Source: Dipylidium caninum (taxonomy: Eukaryota; Platyhelminthes; Cestoda; Cyclophyllidea; Dipylidiidae). From it: a stretch of 64,000 nt of DNA. The position numbers were made by a program, and so were the translations under genes. Shown piece after piece: positions 48,386 through 61,468 of the stretch (position 1 is its first letter; each line of letters opens with the position of its first letter). The stretch is from contig QEYB01001179.1 in the NCBI GenBank assembly GCA_017562135.1, positions 779,001-843,000 of the forward strand, in the 5' to 3' direction. The notes under the pieces are model-generated. The model saw nothing but the letters and a program-made list of their open reading frames with translations. It searched no databases and had not been told where the DNA came from.

Positions 48386-48954
48386 GCCGCAGCCTTGCAC
48401 ACTCTCCGCCTCTCCTATCGCCTCCTCATCCTCGTACTTACTTTGATCATTAGACTGAGTCGTCTGGCGCCCGCCCTACTCATTTCCCTTCGTAGCGCAC
48501 ACATTATCTTCAGGCCATTTTCCCCTGGTACTGCAGCCTTCAAGAAACACTGATAGAACTTATATTTAATTCAACAAGTTATTGCTACGGCAACGCTGAC
48601 GGACTGTGATTTGGATTAAGAAGTGACTTTCAAAATTATCCCCCTTTACCCCTTTCTCGTTTACTTGCCTTTCTCCAATGGCCTTGGACTTTAACATTTC
48701 CACAATTTTTTATTTACTGCCAAATTACCTTACAATGTCTTCCCTTTTCTTACCATGGAGATTGGAGCTTTGATGAGGACGGTGTAATCTCGTGCACAGT
48801 CGATGTGTCTTTACTTTGGAAATGACTTATGCATACCGAATTTCCGCTCGAGAGGTCAGACTAAGTGTTGAGTAGAACGCACGCTACTTATAACCGCCCA
48901 CGTGAGTAGTATGTTTAAGAAAATCAACTGATAATCACTTAAAACCACCATCCC
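48386..48954. other. Intergenic, pyrimidine-rich
   Basis: Probable 3' UTR of the small gene upstream followed by AT-rich sequence. Nothing further to assign. Confidence 0.4.
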
Positions 48955-49192
48955 TTTGAGGTCATTCCAGAACGTGAAATGCCTTTTGATGTTACTTTTG
49001 GTGCAATCGCCTAGCAGAACACGCGGGCATTGGTTCACTGCCTCCTTAAGTGGAATAAGGAGAAGGCCGGTGACATCGCCTAAAGTGCGCCCCGAGAGGC
49101 TCTCGGAGATGGTGATCGCCTCCTTCATCGACAGGCAGAAAAGAGCACTGAAAGTGAGGCGCAAAAGAAGCTTCCATGCTGAGCTGAGGTAA
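48955..49192 (-). pseudogene. TraB-domain (TRABD-like) exon remnant
   Basis: A minus-strand frame that starts just after a pyrimidine-rich acceptor (cttttttacctcag) contains LLLIPLKEAVNQCPRVLLGD followed by KRHFTFWNDLKGM. This resembles the TraB/TRABD segment that ends in LGDRP...KR...FW, with the conserved Arg-Pro after LGD replaced by Cys-Thr and a short deletion before FW. I could not find the other diagnostic TraB parts (the VGTAH-type strand and the C-terminal membrane helix) nearby. A lone, altered exon suggests a decayed gene, although a diverged multi-exon gene is not excluded. TRABD proteins are poorly understood outer mitochondrial membrane-associated proteins. Confidence 0.3.
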
Positions 49193-51227
49193 AAAAAGTC
49201 CAGTCGTGCAATAAACCAAACACGTGGATGAAACACTGGTTAAGTGTAGTAGGCCACCGAGAGGCATTCAAATTAGCTTGGAAACGATGAAACGCGAGTT
49301 GAATATCAGTATAGAACAAAACGCGTAACTTTTCACACTTTTATTATTTTCTATGCATATAATTTCCACTGACATCCAGGATTTCTTACTGACGACTCTT
49401 CCACTCAGGTATTTCCCCTTTGAAAAAACTATTTGTCGAGTTAATAACCTACTTGAAGTCTTGTTTATTGTTTTTTTCTCTTTTAAAAATAGTTCTTAAT
49501 TACGAAGAAGGTAGCAACCGTTGGGAGAAATGATGAGTGAATGAGGAGGATTTGGTAAAATGTCATTTGTAAAGACATTTTGCCAACACTAAGTGAAGTT
49601 TTATGCGGTCGTCGGGCGTTGTCACGCAGTATTATTGTGTCGCGCTGGTTATCCGGACAGCAACTTCATGTTCAGCCATTTGACACCGCCACTGACCGAC
49701 CTCTTCCGATTATCATTACAAAATCTACTTTTCATCACAAGCGATGATGCGGTGTGAAAACGACCGCGGTCGTGTGTTGCGAGGGCAGCAACAAGGATGC
49801 ACACTTGCCCTCGCCTATTTATGGCTAATTCCTAGTTTAAACCCAGATTCGCGGATCGGATTCCACGATCGTCGTCAAAATGGGCCAATGGTCTTCCTCA
49901 AGTCGCGTTTAACAGTACCCAAATTGCCATAATGAGGTATATGGGACCAAAATCGGGCATTTTTCATCACCGAATGCCTCATTAACGTTTCTCGAAGCCT
50001 GTTAAGTTGCACCGTGGCTCAATTTGAACTCGTAGGAGAACAGTTAAAGTAAATCGGGTTTTGTTTCCTTCTCTTCGGGAGAAAAGTAGGATTAAAACGC
50101 GATCCAAACGCACAAAATGTTAAAAAATGAGTAAGAATGGCACTTTTTAATGGTAATTAAAAACATTTGGAATACACCCCACTCAGTCGCGAGGAACCCA
50201 AAGTAACACAAGCGCCCATTTCATAATTTCCAGGCGACTTTTGGGCCTTGCCGTAGATTGGCCGCCTGATGGGCAATCAAAAGATGGCCGGACAGCATTA
50301 ACTGTGGGACCCCCCCGTGGAGGAAGCCGATCAGTCTACGAGGGATGCTTTCCTCTTGAACGATTCTCTACTGAAGCGGATTGCCGAAATCCTTCCAAAG
50401 CTACATTTCTGTGCCGAATCCGAAAAAAAATAAGGATTTTTCGAGTTGGCACAGGTATTTACTCCCCCGGAGAGAGCAACGCGCCCGCGGAGAACGCTAT
50501 GGAAGTCGCAGTCGACTGCATTACGTGGTCCACTCGCGAAATATCTTGTAAGTTCAAAATCTGTCCATCTCTGAACTCCGCCTTGAATGAACATCAGGCT
50601 GACACCGGACAATGTCACCTGCCTTAATTCACACCTGACTAAGTCCATCCAACGCTCGTTATTGGCGAAATCATCGCCTCTTGGCTGCTGCCGCCGGTAG
50701 CCACCGACTGTTTGTAGAGAGAACAATTAGTTGGAGCCCCTGCCGAGGCCCTTGTGGACACTTCGAGATGGAGAGTGCCCGAGGCGTCCATTCGCCGCGC
50801 CAGCCTTGGAAGTTCGCTGAGGCAAGCGAATTCACCTGGCGGTCTTTCAGGCCAATTGCCCGTCGATCTGTTCTACCGTCAAATAGGCGACCAACACCTC
50901 GCCTCCGGCTTCTTCGCACTATGCACCGGTGGCATCAACCGCATTTCATTGTCACAACTTAATCGTTGCCTTCGTGGGAGGTGGCAGGAGGGTGGTGACT
51001 TGTTTATTCGCTGGTTGATTAGATAAAGGCAACAAGGGAATCAGTGCCACAGCTGCGAATGAAATAACTTTAAATTTCACCTCGTCTTTTCTCAACCAAT
51101 GGGGGAAACGGTGAAGAGGAACCACTCAAAGGGCCCCTTCCTGCCAGTTTGACACCAGTGAAACTGCACTTCAAAGGGAGCGCTTTCAGTGTAAGCTGTG
51201 TTAAGAGGGGTTTGGTCAGAGGCAGAA
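49193..51227. other. Intergenic region with unassigned open frames
   Basis: GC-rich patches at about 50240-51020 carry overlapping open frames on both strands (for example one reading LFYRQIGDQHLASGFF near 50870-50920). None has supporting splice sites, domains or homology I can name. Confidence 0.4.
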
Positions 51228-51473
51228 ATGGCAAAGTCTACCATCTGTCCCGGGATGTGCTACTCCATCGTGTGGTTTTTCCTCGCCTTCATTATCGGTT
51301 GGCCGGTGGCCCTTCTCCTCGCTTTCTTCTACATCCTCTTGATGCCATTTGCCGCGTGTATTCCAGCCATGGAGAATTGCCTCGATCTAATGCTGGGCGC
51401 CTTCAAATTACCTCTCATTTGGTCCAAAAAAGCCATTGCCATGGCACCACTGAATCAGTGCAGTCTGGAATAA
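51228..51473 (+). CDS. Small conserved two-helix membrane protein, copy 1
   Basis: An 81-residue single-exon protein starting MAKSTICPGMCYSIVWFF. A CPG motif precedes one long hydrophobic stretch (about residues 11-50) broken by GWPVA, consistent with a membrane hairpin. Then come FAACIP, an amphipathic segment (MENCLDLMLGAFKLPLIW), the KKAIAM motif and a C-terminal CSLE. It is about half identical to the 79-residue protein at 54888-55127, so the two are tandem paralogs. The layout recalls short uncharacterised metazoan membrane proteins of 70-80 residues; that link is from memory and unverified. Function unknown. The ATG is preceded by a purine at -3. Confidence 0.75.
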   Translation: MAKSTICPGMCYSIVWFFLAFIIGWPVALLLAFFYILLMPFAACIPAMENCLDLMLGAFKLPLIWSKKAIAMAPLNQCSLE

Positions 51474-53540
51474 GGCGTCGTCTTCCAGGACTTCAGTAAC
51501 TTTCGCTTCCACGTCCCTCTACCCCACCGTCGTCCCATCCAACACGGCCGATTGTACACACGTGAACAACTCGTCTCCTCTGGGCCTACGCATCCCTGAG
51601 ACCGTGTGAACGTCATCTTTCCCACCACCTCAGACGAGGAGGTTATTTTCTTTTCTCCAGTAAATGCCATTGCTAACTTATTCCAAGTGACCGCTTTTTT
51701 CTCCGTGACCGAGGTGTTGAAGGTGGGTAGGGGCGGAGTGGAGAAGGTTATCCCATTTCCACTTTGTCTATTCGTCAATGAGGTTAGGTCAAATATTGAC
51801 GTAGGGCGATTGGAACACAAACACATCGCACACGCTCTACTTATAAAGCCATCCATAAGTAGTATGTCAACCCGTATTCGCAAAATTCTTCAAACATAAT
51901 TAAGGTCCCTTCTTTCTCATAATTACTATCGTAGCTCATATTTCCGCACCTGAAATCCAGTCTTTGGCTGAAGATGAGCTTCTTATTTCCATTGTCATGC
52001 CTCACTTCGTGCGACAACTGAATGAGGAGAGAAAAACTAACACACGGCCGTGCGCGAACGTTCGCGACGCCGTCAAAGTTCTGCTTGGAGCAGTTTTACC
52101 CTAACGTAGACAGTAACATCAGTGCCGTCGAGCACTGCGACTGTTCCCGTTCAAGGCGCCTGTCCATAAAAATCCAAATTAACCGCAGCTATCAATAAGC
52201 ACGTTCTGGAAATCAAGGGGCACACTGGTCTACCTTCATCCTCTACTAAGATTGGTGATTTCGATAGCTCCCTTAACGTAAAACATTCAAGAATCCTCAG
52301 ATGGTTTCCCTGGAGGTTTCGGGGCAGACTGGAAGCTGAGGTTTCTTGATCCCACAGAATCCTCCACTACTTTGTCGGCCTTCCAGACACACTAGAATGT
52401 GCAAGCTGAGAACAAATTGTGAAGGGATGCATTTGTAGGTAGGAGGAGGTCTATTTGAAAAAAATTAACTTGTTAGGTCAGCGGCGAGGCGCCAAGGAAG
52501 CGTAAAATCTCAATCTTGTGGTTTCTGCATAGGCTCCCGGAAAATGGGAATGGAGAGGAAGTTCAGTAGACGGGATGGGTTTAGAGGAATTCAAAAGGGT
52601 CCACGCTGACAATGAAAAGAGACACAAGAGGGCGTTCTTCACTCACAGGTCTGGAGTGAGAATGGGCTTTTCGCGCCTATTCGCGCGTCGCCTCAAGGAG
52701 CAGTCAATTTTCGAAGAACCATGCCTTTATCACCGAGAATACGGCATTCGTCGCATAGGCGATCAGCCACAGGCCCAATGTTTCGCTCGGCTACAACCAC
52801 GACCCAGTAAGAGCAATGCGAAAATTCAAGGTCAAAAAGACCTCCAGTTTGATAGGCTCATCAGATTTAAGTAGTAGGTGCGGACCATCATGAAGGAGCC
52901 GATGAAGGCAACTCCAAGACTGATGGCCCATGATTCACGTGGCGGGTAAAACACTCCCGCATTATCACCTTTCCGCAGTCTAAACGGAATGCACAGGCGT
53001 TTAAGTTTAGGGTTTGCAGGAGGACAAAATCGCCCCTCTCATGCCTTCCGATTACTTAGGCTGGCAGCGAGATGATGGCGTCGTGGCTTTTGGCAGTGGG
53101 TGGCAAAATAAGCTGTTTTCCCTCGCCAGGGGCGTCCGATCCGACCGTGGAGGTCGCCTCGCCGCCTTCCATGTCGAGAGATCAAGCCGACTGGTGGGAA
53201 TAAACGAACACGGCAAGCGGCTGTCACCTTATTTGTGTGGAGAGAACAAGGCAGAAGTGAGCCTGTTTCCATGATGTCTGATAGACTTTTGCCACATAAG
53301 TTACAACTCAGGCACTCGTCCCCATCGCTGTCAAGGGTTGATGCCTCTTCACAGACCAGGCGGGATAGAGTTTTTACTTGAACTTACATTATATTAATTC
53401 TCCACTCCAAAATTTCGTTGGAATTAAATAGTATCCCCTATTCCGAAACCTTTTGAACGGCCACTTCGAGGAAGATATCAGCTAACAACGGTGTTAAACC
53501 TGCCACAATAAGCATTCAGTATCAACCGACAACGATGTAA
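51474..53540. other. Intergenic between family copies
   Basis: This includes the 3' UTR of copy 1. A minus-strand frame near 52690-52830 reads YWVVVVAERNIGPVADRLC but has no recognised family. Nothing else is supported. Confidence 0.4.
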
Positions 53541-53813
53541 GAGAGTCTGAATTATTCGCTCAGGAATCTCCCTTCAATCATCGCGTTCCTCCCTGCCTTT
53601 GTCGTTGTTTGGCCAGTAGCATTATTTCACGTCGACTTCTCCATCCTTACAGTGTCTTTTGCTGCCTGTATTCCATCACCGGAGGATTATGTAAAGCATT
53701 TTCTACGAAACTCTGCAAATTTCCTTCTGCCAACTAAGCAGTCTGTCGCCTTGAAACCGCCCGCAGATCGCACTGGAATGCGAGTCAGTGATGGAGACGG
53801 TAACGCTTGCTAG
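53541..53813 (+). pseudogene. Decayed copy of the small two-helix membrane protein
   Basis: A frame open from just after TAA 53538-53540 to TAG 53811-53813 aligns along its length with the two intact neighbours. SIIAFLPAFVVVWPVALF matches SIVWFFLAFIIGWPVALL of copy 1; SFAACIP matches PFAACIP; the LPxxxKxxVA pattern near the end matches LPLIWSKKAIA. It has lost the start methionine, the CPG motif and most charged and aromatic positions, and the C-terminus runs on into unrelated residues. The reading frame is still open, so the copy is young or under weak constraint, but without a start codon it is best called a pseudogene. Confidence 0.6.
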
Positions 53814-54887
53814 AGCCTTTGGGTCTGCTATCCACCTCCTTTGGGCGTTTGGACACAATAAATCATAGTTGTATAACGGTCGCCGAATTCTTCCATCGGG
53901 CGGGAAACGTAATCTCAGCGCCTCGCGACAGCAGGAAAGCAACGACGTATGACTTCTTACGCCTGCCTTCCTCCCCCTCGAGTTGCCCACTGGTCCTGCG
54001 CTGAATGGTCTACTGCCGGGGCCACGCAAATTCATCCCCATCCATCTACCCTAAGGCAGTGATTGACCCCAGTCCATTGGCAGACCGAAGTCACATTTCG
54101 ACACCGTGGGAAAACGTTTTAAATGTGTGGCAGCCCTCCTTGACAGTTCCAAGCTCTTCTCCGGTTAATTGGGAGTCGAAGCTTCCAGTCTTCATTGGAG
54201 AAAAGCATCGGAGCTGTATCAACAAGATCTGATGCAAAAGCAGCTAATGAGACTTTGGAAAACCACTTTAATTTAATGGGTTTCATTACTGCTCGTAGTG
54301 TGTATTTCTTACAGTGACTAAAGTTTTACCTTAAGACTGTTGTGTCTTTTCGAGTATACGCCGGCAGAAGGCCTCAATGATGTGGCTCGCTCTATTCCGG
54401 GCGCCATCATGTTACCCCAGAGGTCTCCTCGACTCCTACTTGACGCGCCTTTAAGGATTGGGCTATTTCTTCAAATGCAGTCTTTTGGACAAGTGGAGAA
54501 GGATCCTAACCAACTGAGATTGGCGGTGTCAGGAGGTTTAGTTATACAAAATTTATTTGTTATACAGGCCTTCAATTGGTGATGCCTACTCCGACGAAAT
54601 GTAATTACAGGGTTACAATGGCGTCGGTGAATTACCTCGTCGTTACACAGGGGTATTTTGAAATTAACGGGCCCACGCATTGACCCCAACAAACATCCAC
54701 TTTGCCTCGATTCCTATTGGATAGTTTAAATCATTGCGCCACGCATGTGAACAAGTAAACCAACCAATGAGATTCCTGTACCGCAGCCAACCAAACAAAT
54801 CCATCCTCCGTGGCGTCACTTTAGCCAATTAAAATTATCGCTCATATGCATAAATACGTAGGAGGGTGCACAGAATTGGAATGAACA
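53814..54887. other. Upstream region of copy 2
   Basis: Probably contains the promoter of the small membrane-protein gene at 54888. Open frames here lack domains and splice signals. Confidence 0.4.
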
Positions 54888-55127
54888 ATGGCTGGATTTT
54901 GTCCGGGCGTTCTTTACGCGATTATCTGGTTCCTCCTCGTCCTATTCATCGGCTGGCCAATATCCGGCATCCTGGCGGGAATATACGTCTTCTTGCTGCC
55001 CTTCGGAGCCTGCATCCCACCCCTGGAAGGTCTCCTTGAGATATTATTGAAATTTATAAAATTACCCCTCACTTGGGCCAAGAAAGGAGTTGCCATGGCA
55101 TCAATCACTGATTGCAGTTTAGAGTAA
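54888..55127 (+). CDS. Small conserved two-helix membrane protein, copy 2
   Basis: A 79-residue single-exon paralog of the gene at 51228-51473. It keeps every family feature: FCPGVLYAIIWFLLVLFIGW at the start, GWP..G at the hairpin turn, PFGACIPPLEGLLEILLKFI, KLPLTWAKKGVAMASI and the C-terminal DCSLE. Hydrophobicity suggests both ends on the same side of a membrane. The strong conservation of the cysteines (positions 5, 45 and 76) and of the KLPL.W.KK stretch between the copies implies selection. A pyrimidine-rich 3' UTR follows. Function unknown; adjacency and orientation indicate tandem duplication. Confidence 0.75.
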   Translation: MAGFCPGVLYAIIWFLLVLFIGWPISGILAGIYVFLLPFGACIPPLEGLLEILLKFIKLPLTWAKKGVAMASITDCSLE

Positions 55128-58100
55128 ATTTTATCCCACCTTCCCATTTTGTTTCTCCGCCTTTCCACTTTTCCCCTTTCTTATCGTTTGACTTTCTAAG
55201 AAACGAAACATGCTATGTGCCAAGTTTGTTTTCCTTCCCCTCTCTTCTGCCTTCCCCCTCCGCCCTGTGCCTCAACACTGCTTTCATGTTATTGAAGCCG
55301 TCACTAAGAATACAGTTTTTCACCTTGTTTTGAAAAATTTGTCTGCTATCGGGGTTTCGTCCCATGCACACAATCTACCTAGTACAATCGTCTCATCCCG
55401 TGATGTTTGTTTACCTTCGGATGACTCCGAAATGGCGTGACACAGGAACACCGGAACGGCACACTCCAGTGACTGTGGGTGTGGAGGAAACTTGGTGTTT
55501 TGGTTATTGAATTCTACCAATTCTGTTACGACAAAGCGGTCTTATTTGGAGGATCTGGAGCTCTGTAATGGCTCCCCAGAAGGCTTCAGACGCGTATTAC
55601 TTTGAGACGTATGGGGTAGAGCACTAATCTAATCTAGCAGACGTCTTCTTGCCCTGACATTCGACGCTCATGGCAGAGCGGGTGGGGGAGAGGTCGAAGT
55701 GCCTAACTTTCCACAAAAACATCATTTTTCACTACTCATTACAATTACTTTTCCCCGACCGGCTTAATGGTGCGAAATCTGGAGTCACCAGACGGTGTAC
55801 CAGTAACGGATATTCACGAGGCAAGTCCGACGACGGCGTGCTGACGCGGCGAGCGGAGTGTCCCGGTGCTTTTTGTCCTCACCACATTCACATGGGTCTA
55901 CGAGATTCACGTGCAAATCGCAATCCACTCGCGGTTGCCGCGAGGAGCACGTGGGAGCGGCGGACAAGTTGCAGGCACCTCAACAGCCGCCTCGCAGCTC
56001 TGGCGCCTAATCTTCATGTTCCGCCTCCGCCCCCGCCCGCTTCAACAACTGTTTTTTGACGTGAGAGAAAGGGAAGGCAAAACTTCCCATTTGTTTGCTT
56101 ACAACTGTTGACTGCATAGAAAGTGGCAGATAAAGGAGCAGGCGAAGCGACGAAAGCTCCAAGAGCCTGATTGCCTGCCTGAGGGAGGAAACGAAGAACT
56201 TGGAGCATTTGAGCTTCAGGCGCGGTCGAGGGAAAGAGGGGGCGAGAGAGCATGCGGAGGTGAATGTAAGGAGCCAAAGAAGCTTGCGATGCAGCGCCAC
56301 AAGAGGGAAGTGTTGAGAAGTGAACAGAAAGACAAGTTGAGGTCGAAATGACAATACACACGGTTGATAGATGTGAGCACATAAATTCGTTGCCAAGTCA
56401 ACAAATAATATGCAATAGTGTGACAACATCTTTGCATGCAGGTCGCTGGTGGTTACAAGCTACCCGTGATCGCTCTGCCCTTTCCGCCGTGCCCGTTGCT
56501 ATGATACCGAGGACAATGAGCGTGTGAACAGGGTGGTGTGGCTGTGCGGTCTCAACAGGACCGTTTCATGTGCCGCGGCTGAGGCAAATCGCCTCACTGC
56601 CGGCTCCATGGGCCTTCTTAAGGCGCTCCTCCTCATTGATAGCAACGTTGTTCACGGAAGATGGCAGTCACCACCGTCCCTGTCTGGTGATGTTGCGATC
56701 AGGGCGAAATGCCCTCGCAGCCACTCCCCGGCCGTCGGTACCACCGTAGATTGGACGGGTGCGCAGTCACGGTCGCATCCTACCCAAACCAAACGGTATT
56801 CCATGTTAAATCGCCTGTACCCAGACACATAACCTTCCAACTATGAGGCCTTTTGAGCGAATGATTCAATTAGCATATAGGCAAACTCTCCTTCTGCCCT
56901 GGAAACTCTCCCGCATTTCGTCCGATACATTAGATTTTCACTGACGCACACATGATCGCCGCAGATACCACTGAAAAATGATTCACAATCTTACTGACAT
57001 TGTCAAAGAGGCGAAGAGAGTTCCTAACCAACGCCACGTGCCAACTGCATTTGTCAGGCAGATTCCTGAACAGACCCCTTGCCAACCTCGTCGCCCCCGA
57101 CGAAGTGAGGAAGACGTCGACCACGGACCACAGACCGCCCAACTAACGCGCACGTGTGGAGCGCCGAACTCCAACACTTTGGCGGAGGGCAGAGATCTCG
57201 TGTAGAATTATTAGAGCAGCTGAAAGTTGAAATTTGTTGTTATTGTAGCAACGGCATTGTGTCCTGTTGGCGAATGTTGTCGGGGTCATCCGACAAGTGA
57301 GTTTGACCTCCTCTTACAGGCTTTGCTCGAGTGAACAAGTGCGTTGCAGACAATTTTCGAGCATTTTCGAAATTATTGCGCAAGTCGCAAAACAAAATGG
57401 AATTTCAGGGCAATTGAAGGGTAAGGCCTAGCAGTGGTGTGTTTCGCCAGTTATTCTGAAGGCGGAGGCCACTTGCAGCACGTCGACTTGTTGAGGAAAA
57501 GCACGGTCTCAAAGACGGAAGCGATGGAAGGAGAACTTGGGGAAATTTGGGTGACTGGGAGAGCAGCTGAAGTCGCATTAAACCCACACCTCATCTACTA
57601 GCGTACGTGATAGCTCCTCGCCTTCAATCAACTTAAAATGACAGCAAGACGCACCGCCCCACCGCACCGCCCTCTCTCCTGACGAATCATCGCTTCGCCT
57701 CGGGCGTCAACTGGAATTAGGCGACGCAGAAAACTGCCGGTAATCACAACTGCGATGAAGGTACAACGCAGTTCCACGTGTCGCCTTCAGTTTGCAGTCA
57801 CTCCTAAGAATGCGCTCACAGGGACTTGCGTCCTCCCCACCGCCATCTGCTCAGGCCGGCGAAGCGACTTGACGACTCCTTTCGGTCCGGTGAACCGCTG
57901 TCGCCAACCGCAGAGAGGCGGGACTTCACTTCGCGCCGCTGATTGCAGCGATGTGGAGACGTTAAAGACAGAGAAGAAAAAGTGTTATTATTGCTTTGTG
58001 AATGACTATGCTATTTTATATTCTTCTTTTGTTTTTGCTGAAGTAGAACATGCCGTTTGACCCTAAGATGCCCCCATTTTTCTGTTGCCTCATTTTTGTA

Positions 58101-61100
58101 TCGCCTTATGCGGGCCATTGCAGCCCTGTGACAAAGTGGCACCAGCGCTGTCGCCTGGCCCCACAAGCCGCCACTTCTCGAGGAGGCGACGCACCGGCGC
58201 GATCAGCGTCGTGGGCTGCAACAAGGCGAAGTGTAGGCGAGTTGCAACCGGGCGCCAGCTCGCCCGCACATGGAGGAAGGTGGATCATCCAAAGCACCGC
58301 ACACCCTCGCCATCTCCGCCTACCTCAGCACTGTCAGAGCACTGGCTCAGCCTCATCCACTGAGTTTGCAATCAGAATTCCGTAGTCAACTCAGTTGTGA
58401 GCGGAAGCTGGAGCAGTTGTTAAGTAGCTTTAATTTGCCTTCTACACTCGGACAAAAACCTTTTAACGAGGTTTGCTTTCCGGCCACCGTTTCACCTCGC
58501 CATTCATGCGTCTTTAGCTTCGACAGTGAAGAGAGAAAAAGAGAAGCGGAGTGAATTCTTCCGTTGGTCATTTGTCAATCAGTCACGGAGAACTGGGAGC
58601 AGGGGAAGAGACTTTTATATTGTTATTCCTCTCATCAAGGTGATCATCCCCGACTCAGCAAGCTCGAGTAGCGAATTTTGTCACATGCTACCTCTTGACA
58701 CTTTGAGTTTCCCTCGTCCGCCTTATCACTTTGGAGCTGGTTTGTCGGTTGGACATAGGTTACTGTTTAACTCGTCCTCCGGACACTGTATAAGTGGCGT
58801 TGCCACGAAGGTTTCGCTTGAAAGGGCGATCTTCGGTCGAAATGACGGGAGACGAGTTTACGAGTGGTCCGAGTCGTAGACAGGTCGGCGGTGGCGTGAA
58901 AAAAAATTTCAAGGATCACACCACTATCAAAAGACATTGAGCATGGTGGCTCTTCATGCTTTGCGTTTATTACCGGGTGCCTTCCAGCTCACCTCCTTCA
59001 ACATCCACTTGGGTTGCCCGCCTAATCTCAGCAGAGAGATGGAGAAAAGTGGCATTACATTCCAACGAGGTCTTATCATCTTTGGCTTGAATGCAGGCGG
59101 AATGAAAGACACTTTGATCAAGCGAGGCGAAGAATAATTGGTGGCGGGCAGGGCGAAGGGACGGCGAATCTCCTTCCACTCGGCGGGGTGGGAGACACGT
59201 AAAACCCGGCATATCTGTGGGCGGACTTGCACAAAAATGGTTATCTAACAGGAGGGAAGAACCCCATCCTGACAACGTGTGATTTCACGTGAACTGTCAA
59301 ACTGCTGTCAATGTATTAAAAGCCCCGGATGAAATAAACTTTAAAGTGCCGCCTTCGGTAAATTTGGCACATTTCGAGACAAACATAGCACGGCAGCCGT
59401 GACAGGCAGGTTGGTGCGTATTTACGTGACTCATTGTTTACTCTGGACTCCTTCTTTCGTCGCAGTGACTTAGCCAGTCGTGTTACCGGCTGAGAGGAAG
59501 ATTGAAAGCGTCGAAAGCTACTGACAGCTGACAAAATCTTCACCTTTAAAGGGGACGAAAGGCGAGAATCCCATTGGGGAATGGCACAAGTGAACAAAGC
59601 TATTGCCAAAGTCCCAAGTCGCAATCGGCGCCAACTCTCGTTAATGTTGCTGGGACCAGTTTGTGGTAGAATGAGGGTCAGAAAAGTAACATCAGCCACA
59701 TTGTGGACGCTTTTCGGGTGGAAAGGACGTTAAAGGGACTGATGTTTGACTACATGGTGGCAGGCGACCCACTGAAGCTGGGAAGTCTGATACTTCATTG
59801 TTAGGGCTTCTGTTTGACCGAAACTGCCAAGGAAATGGATTTTAAGGCATCTACTTTGCCTTCGGGTTTCTTTATGTCCAATGTGTTATCATTTTCGACT
59901 CACCCTTCCCGCTAGGTCTTGGCCCTTTTCACGCTTCGTTATTTATTAGGCCACTCCGTCATGGCAGTTGATGTGGTGTGGGAACTCTTCACTTTATCAC
60001 GCAAAATGCTAATGCGCTTGTTTTCACTCTCATGTAAGTTGGTCAAGCCATGGCTCGTGATTGTCCATAATTGAACACGAGTTTAACCTTCTTTCTGGAT
60101 GTTGTTTTACCTTTTGCTCACAGCTCTTACATGTTTTCAATTTTTATGTGAAAGTCAACTTACGGTGAAACAAATTTCTGGGGTCATTTGACAAAGTAAA
60201 AACCTTAGTCAAACCTTATAATCGGGTATTCTTGCAAACAAGATAACTTAAAGACGAATTCTGTCTTTTAAACTTCATGCTTTGCCTCCTTTTAATCAGA
60301 GGTGAAAAACATAGTCGATCTTAAACATAATTTACAGTAGGAGTGGCAGAGTGAACATTTCTGTTTTCATTTTTCAAGTTACTCGTTTTCAAGGTTTGGA
60401 TAAAATCGATTACACCTGACCCATCCAGGCGGAGGTACTGCTGAAATCATGTAATATTTGGAATAAATGACCGCGATCCCCTTCTACTTTATAGCTGTCT
60501 TCTTTATTATTTTACTAGTCGAGGGAACGGTTTAATCAGCACGAAATAAATATGGAAAAGGGAAAGTGTATATGGAAGCTGAGGGGACTGTGATAGCAAA
60601 TAAAAATTGATTGAGATAATGGACTGAAAATGGATTCGTTTTCTTCGTTTGCGTCCAGCTGCATTCCAAGTGCATGGTTGCTAACAGGACAATAACACTG
60701 AGACAGGTTTGCACCTGAAAGTACAAAAGAGAATTTATCCATTATCACCTGTGGACTTATATCACGGATAGCCCAATTTGAGTGTAGTTATGATATCTGG
60801 GGACAGCAAAAAGTTAATCCCCGTTGCCTTCAGCCTTACCATTTACCAATCTCTCTTACGTCAGCCTGATTTTAAATCTTTGTGTTTCTCAGATTTAGCG
60901 CTCCGCGAAACATTCCGAATGCAATCAATAAAATGTAATTTAGGGCGGCGAGAAGTACATAGGAGCATTTTTGTGGTAAATGAGCATTAGATTTAAATAT
61001 AGCAAAGGCAGGGGATCATACTTTGCTTTTCCGTAAAGCCTAAGCTCTTGAGCTCAAGCCAAAAAACATAGCGATAGTGCCAATTCTCATAGTCTGGCCG

Positions 61101-61468
61101 CCTAAGTTCTGAGTCTAGGAGTACCGACAAGGCTCACGGCAGGTGATTTTTTTTATTTCTTATATAATATAGTAACTGCCAGTATAATAAACCAAGCTGT
61201 GTTCACGCCCCTACTCGTACATATGGGATTTTTCTGGCATTGAGATCCTTAGCTAAATGTGTAAATATAGGAGATGTTTGTTACAGTTAACTTGCTGTCA
61301 AGTAATTTTGATAACCATGACTGTTGGCCTATCGCGCGTAACCTTCATAGATTTACCTCTTCTTAGCCCAAAAGGAACAAAGGGACTGGGATTATGACGG
61401 TTGACGCCCTCAAAAAGAAGGTAGATTGAGGAACACCCTGGTTAACTGTTTTAGAATTCTGATTGCAG
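55128..61468. other. Six-kilobase interval without an assignable gene
   Basis: GC-rich patches (55.7-58.4 kb) give many overlapping frames on both strands, none convincing. The frame at about 55836-56061 contains VLFVLTTFTWVYEI and LWRLIFMFRLR and ends near a GTGAGA, so it could be an isolated membrane-protein exon (see findings). The septin's first exon(s) should lie in the last part of this interval, because the first exon seen starts with an acceptor at 61467-61468. Confidence 0.4.
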
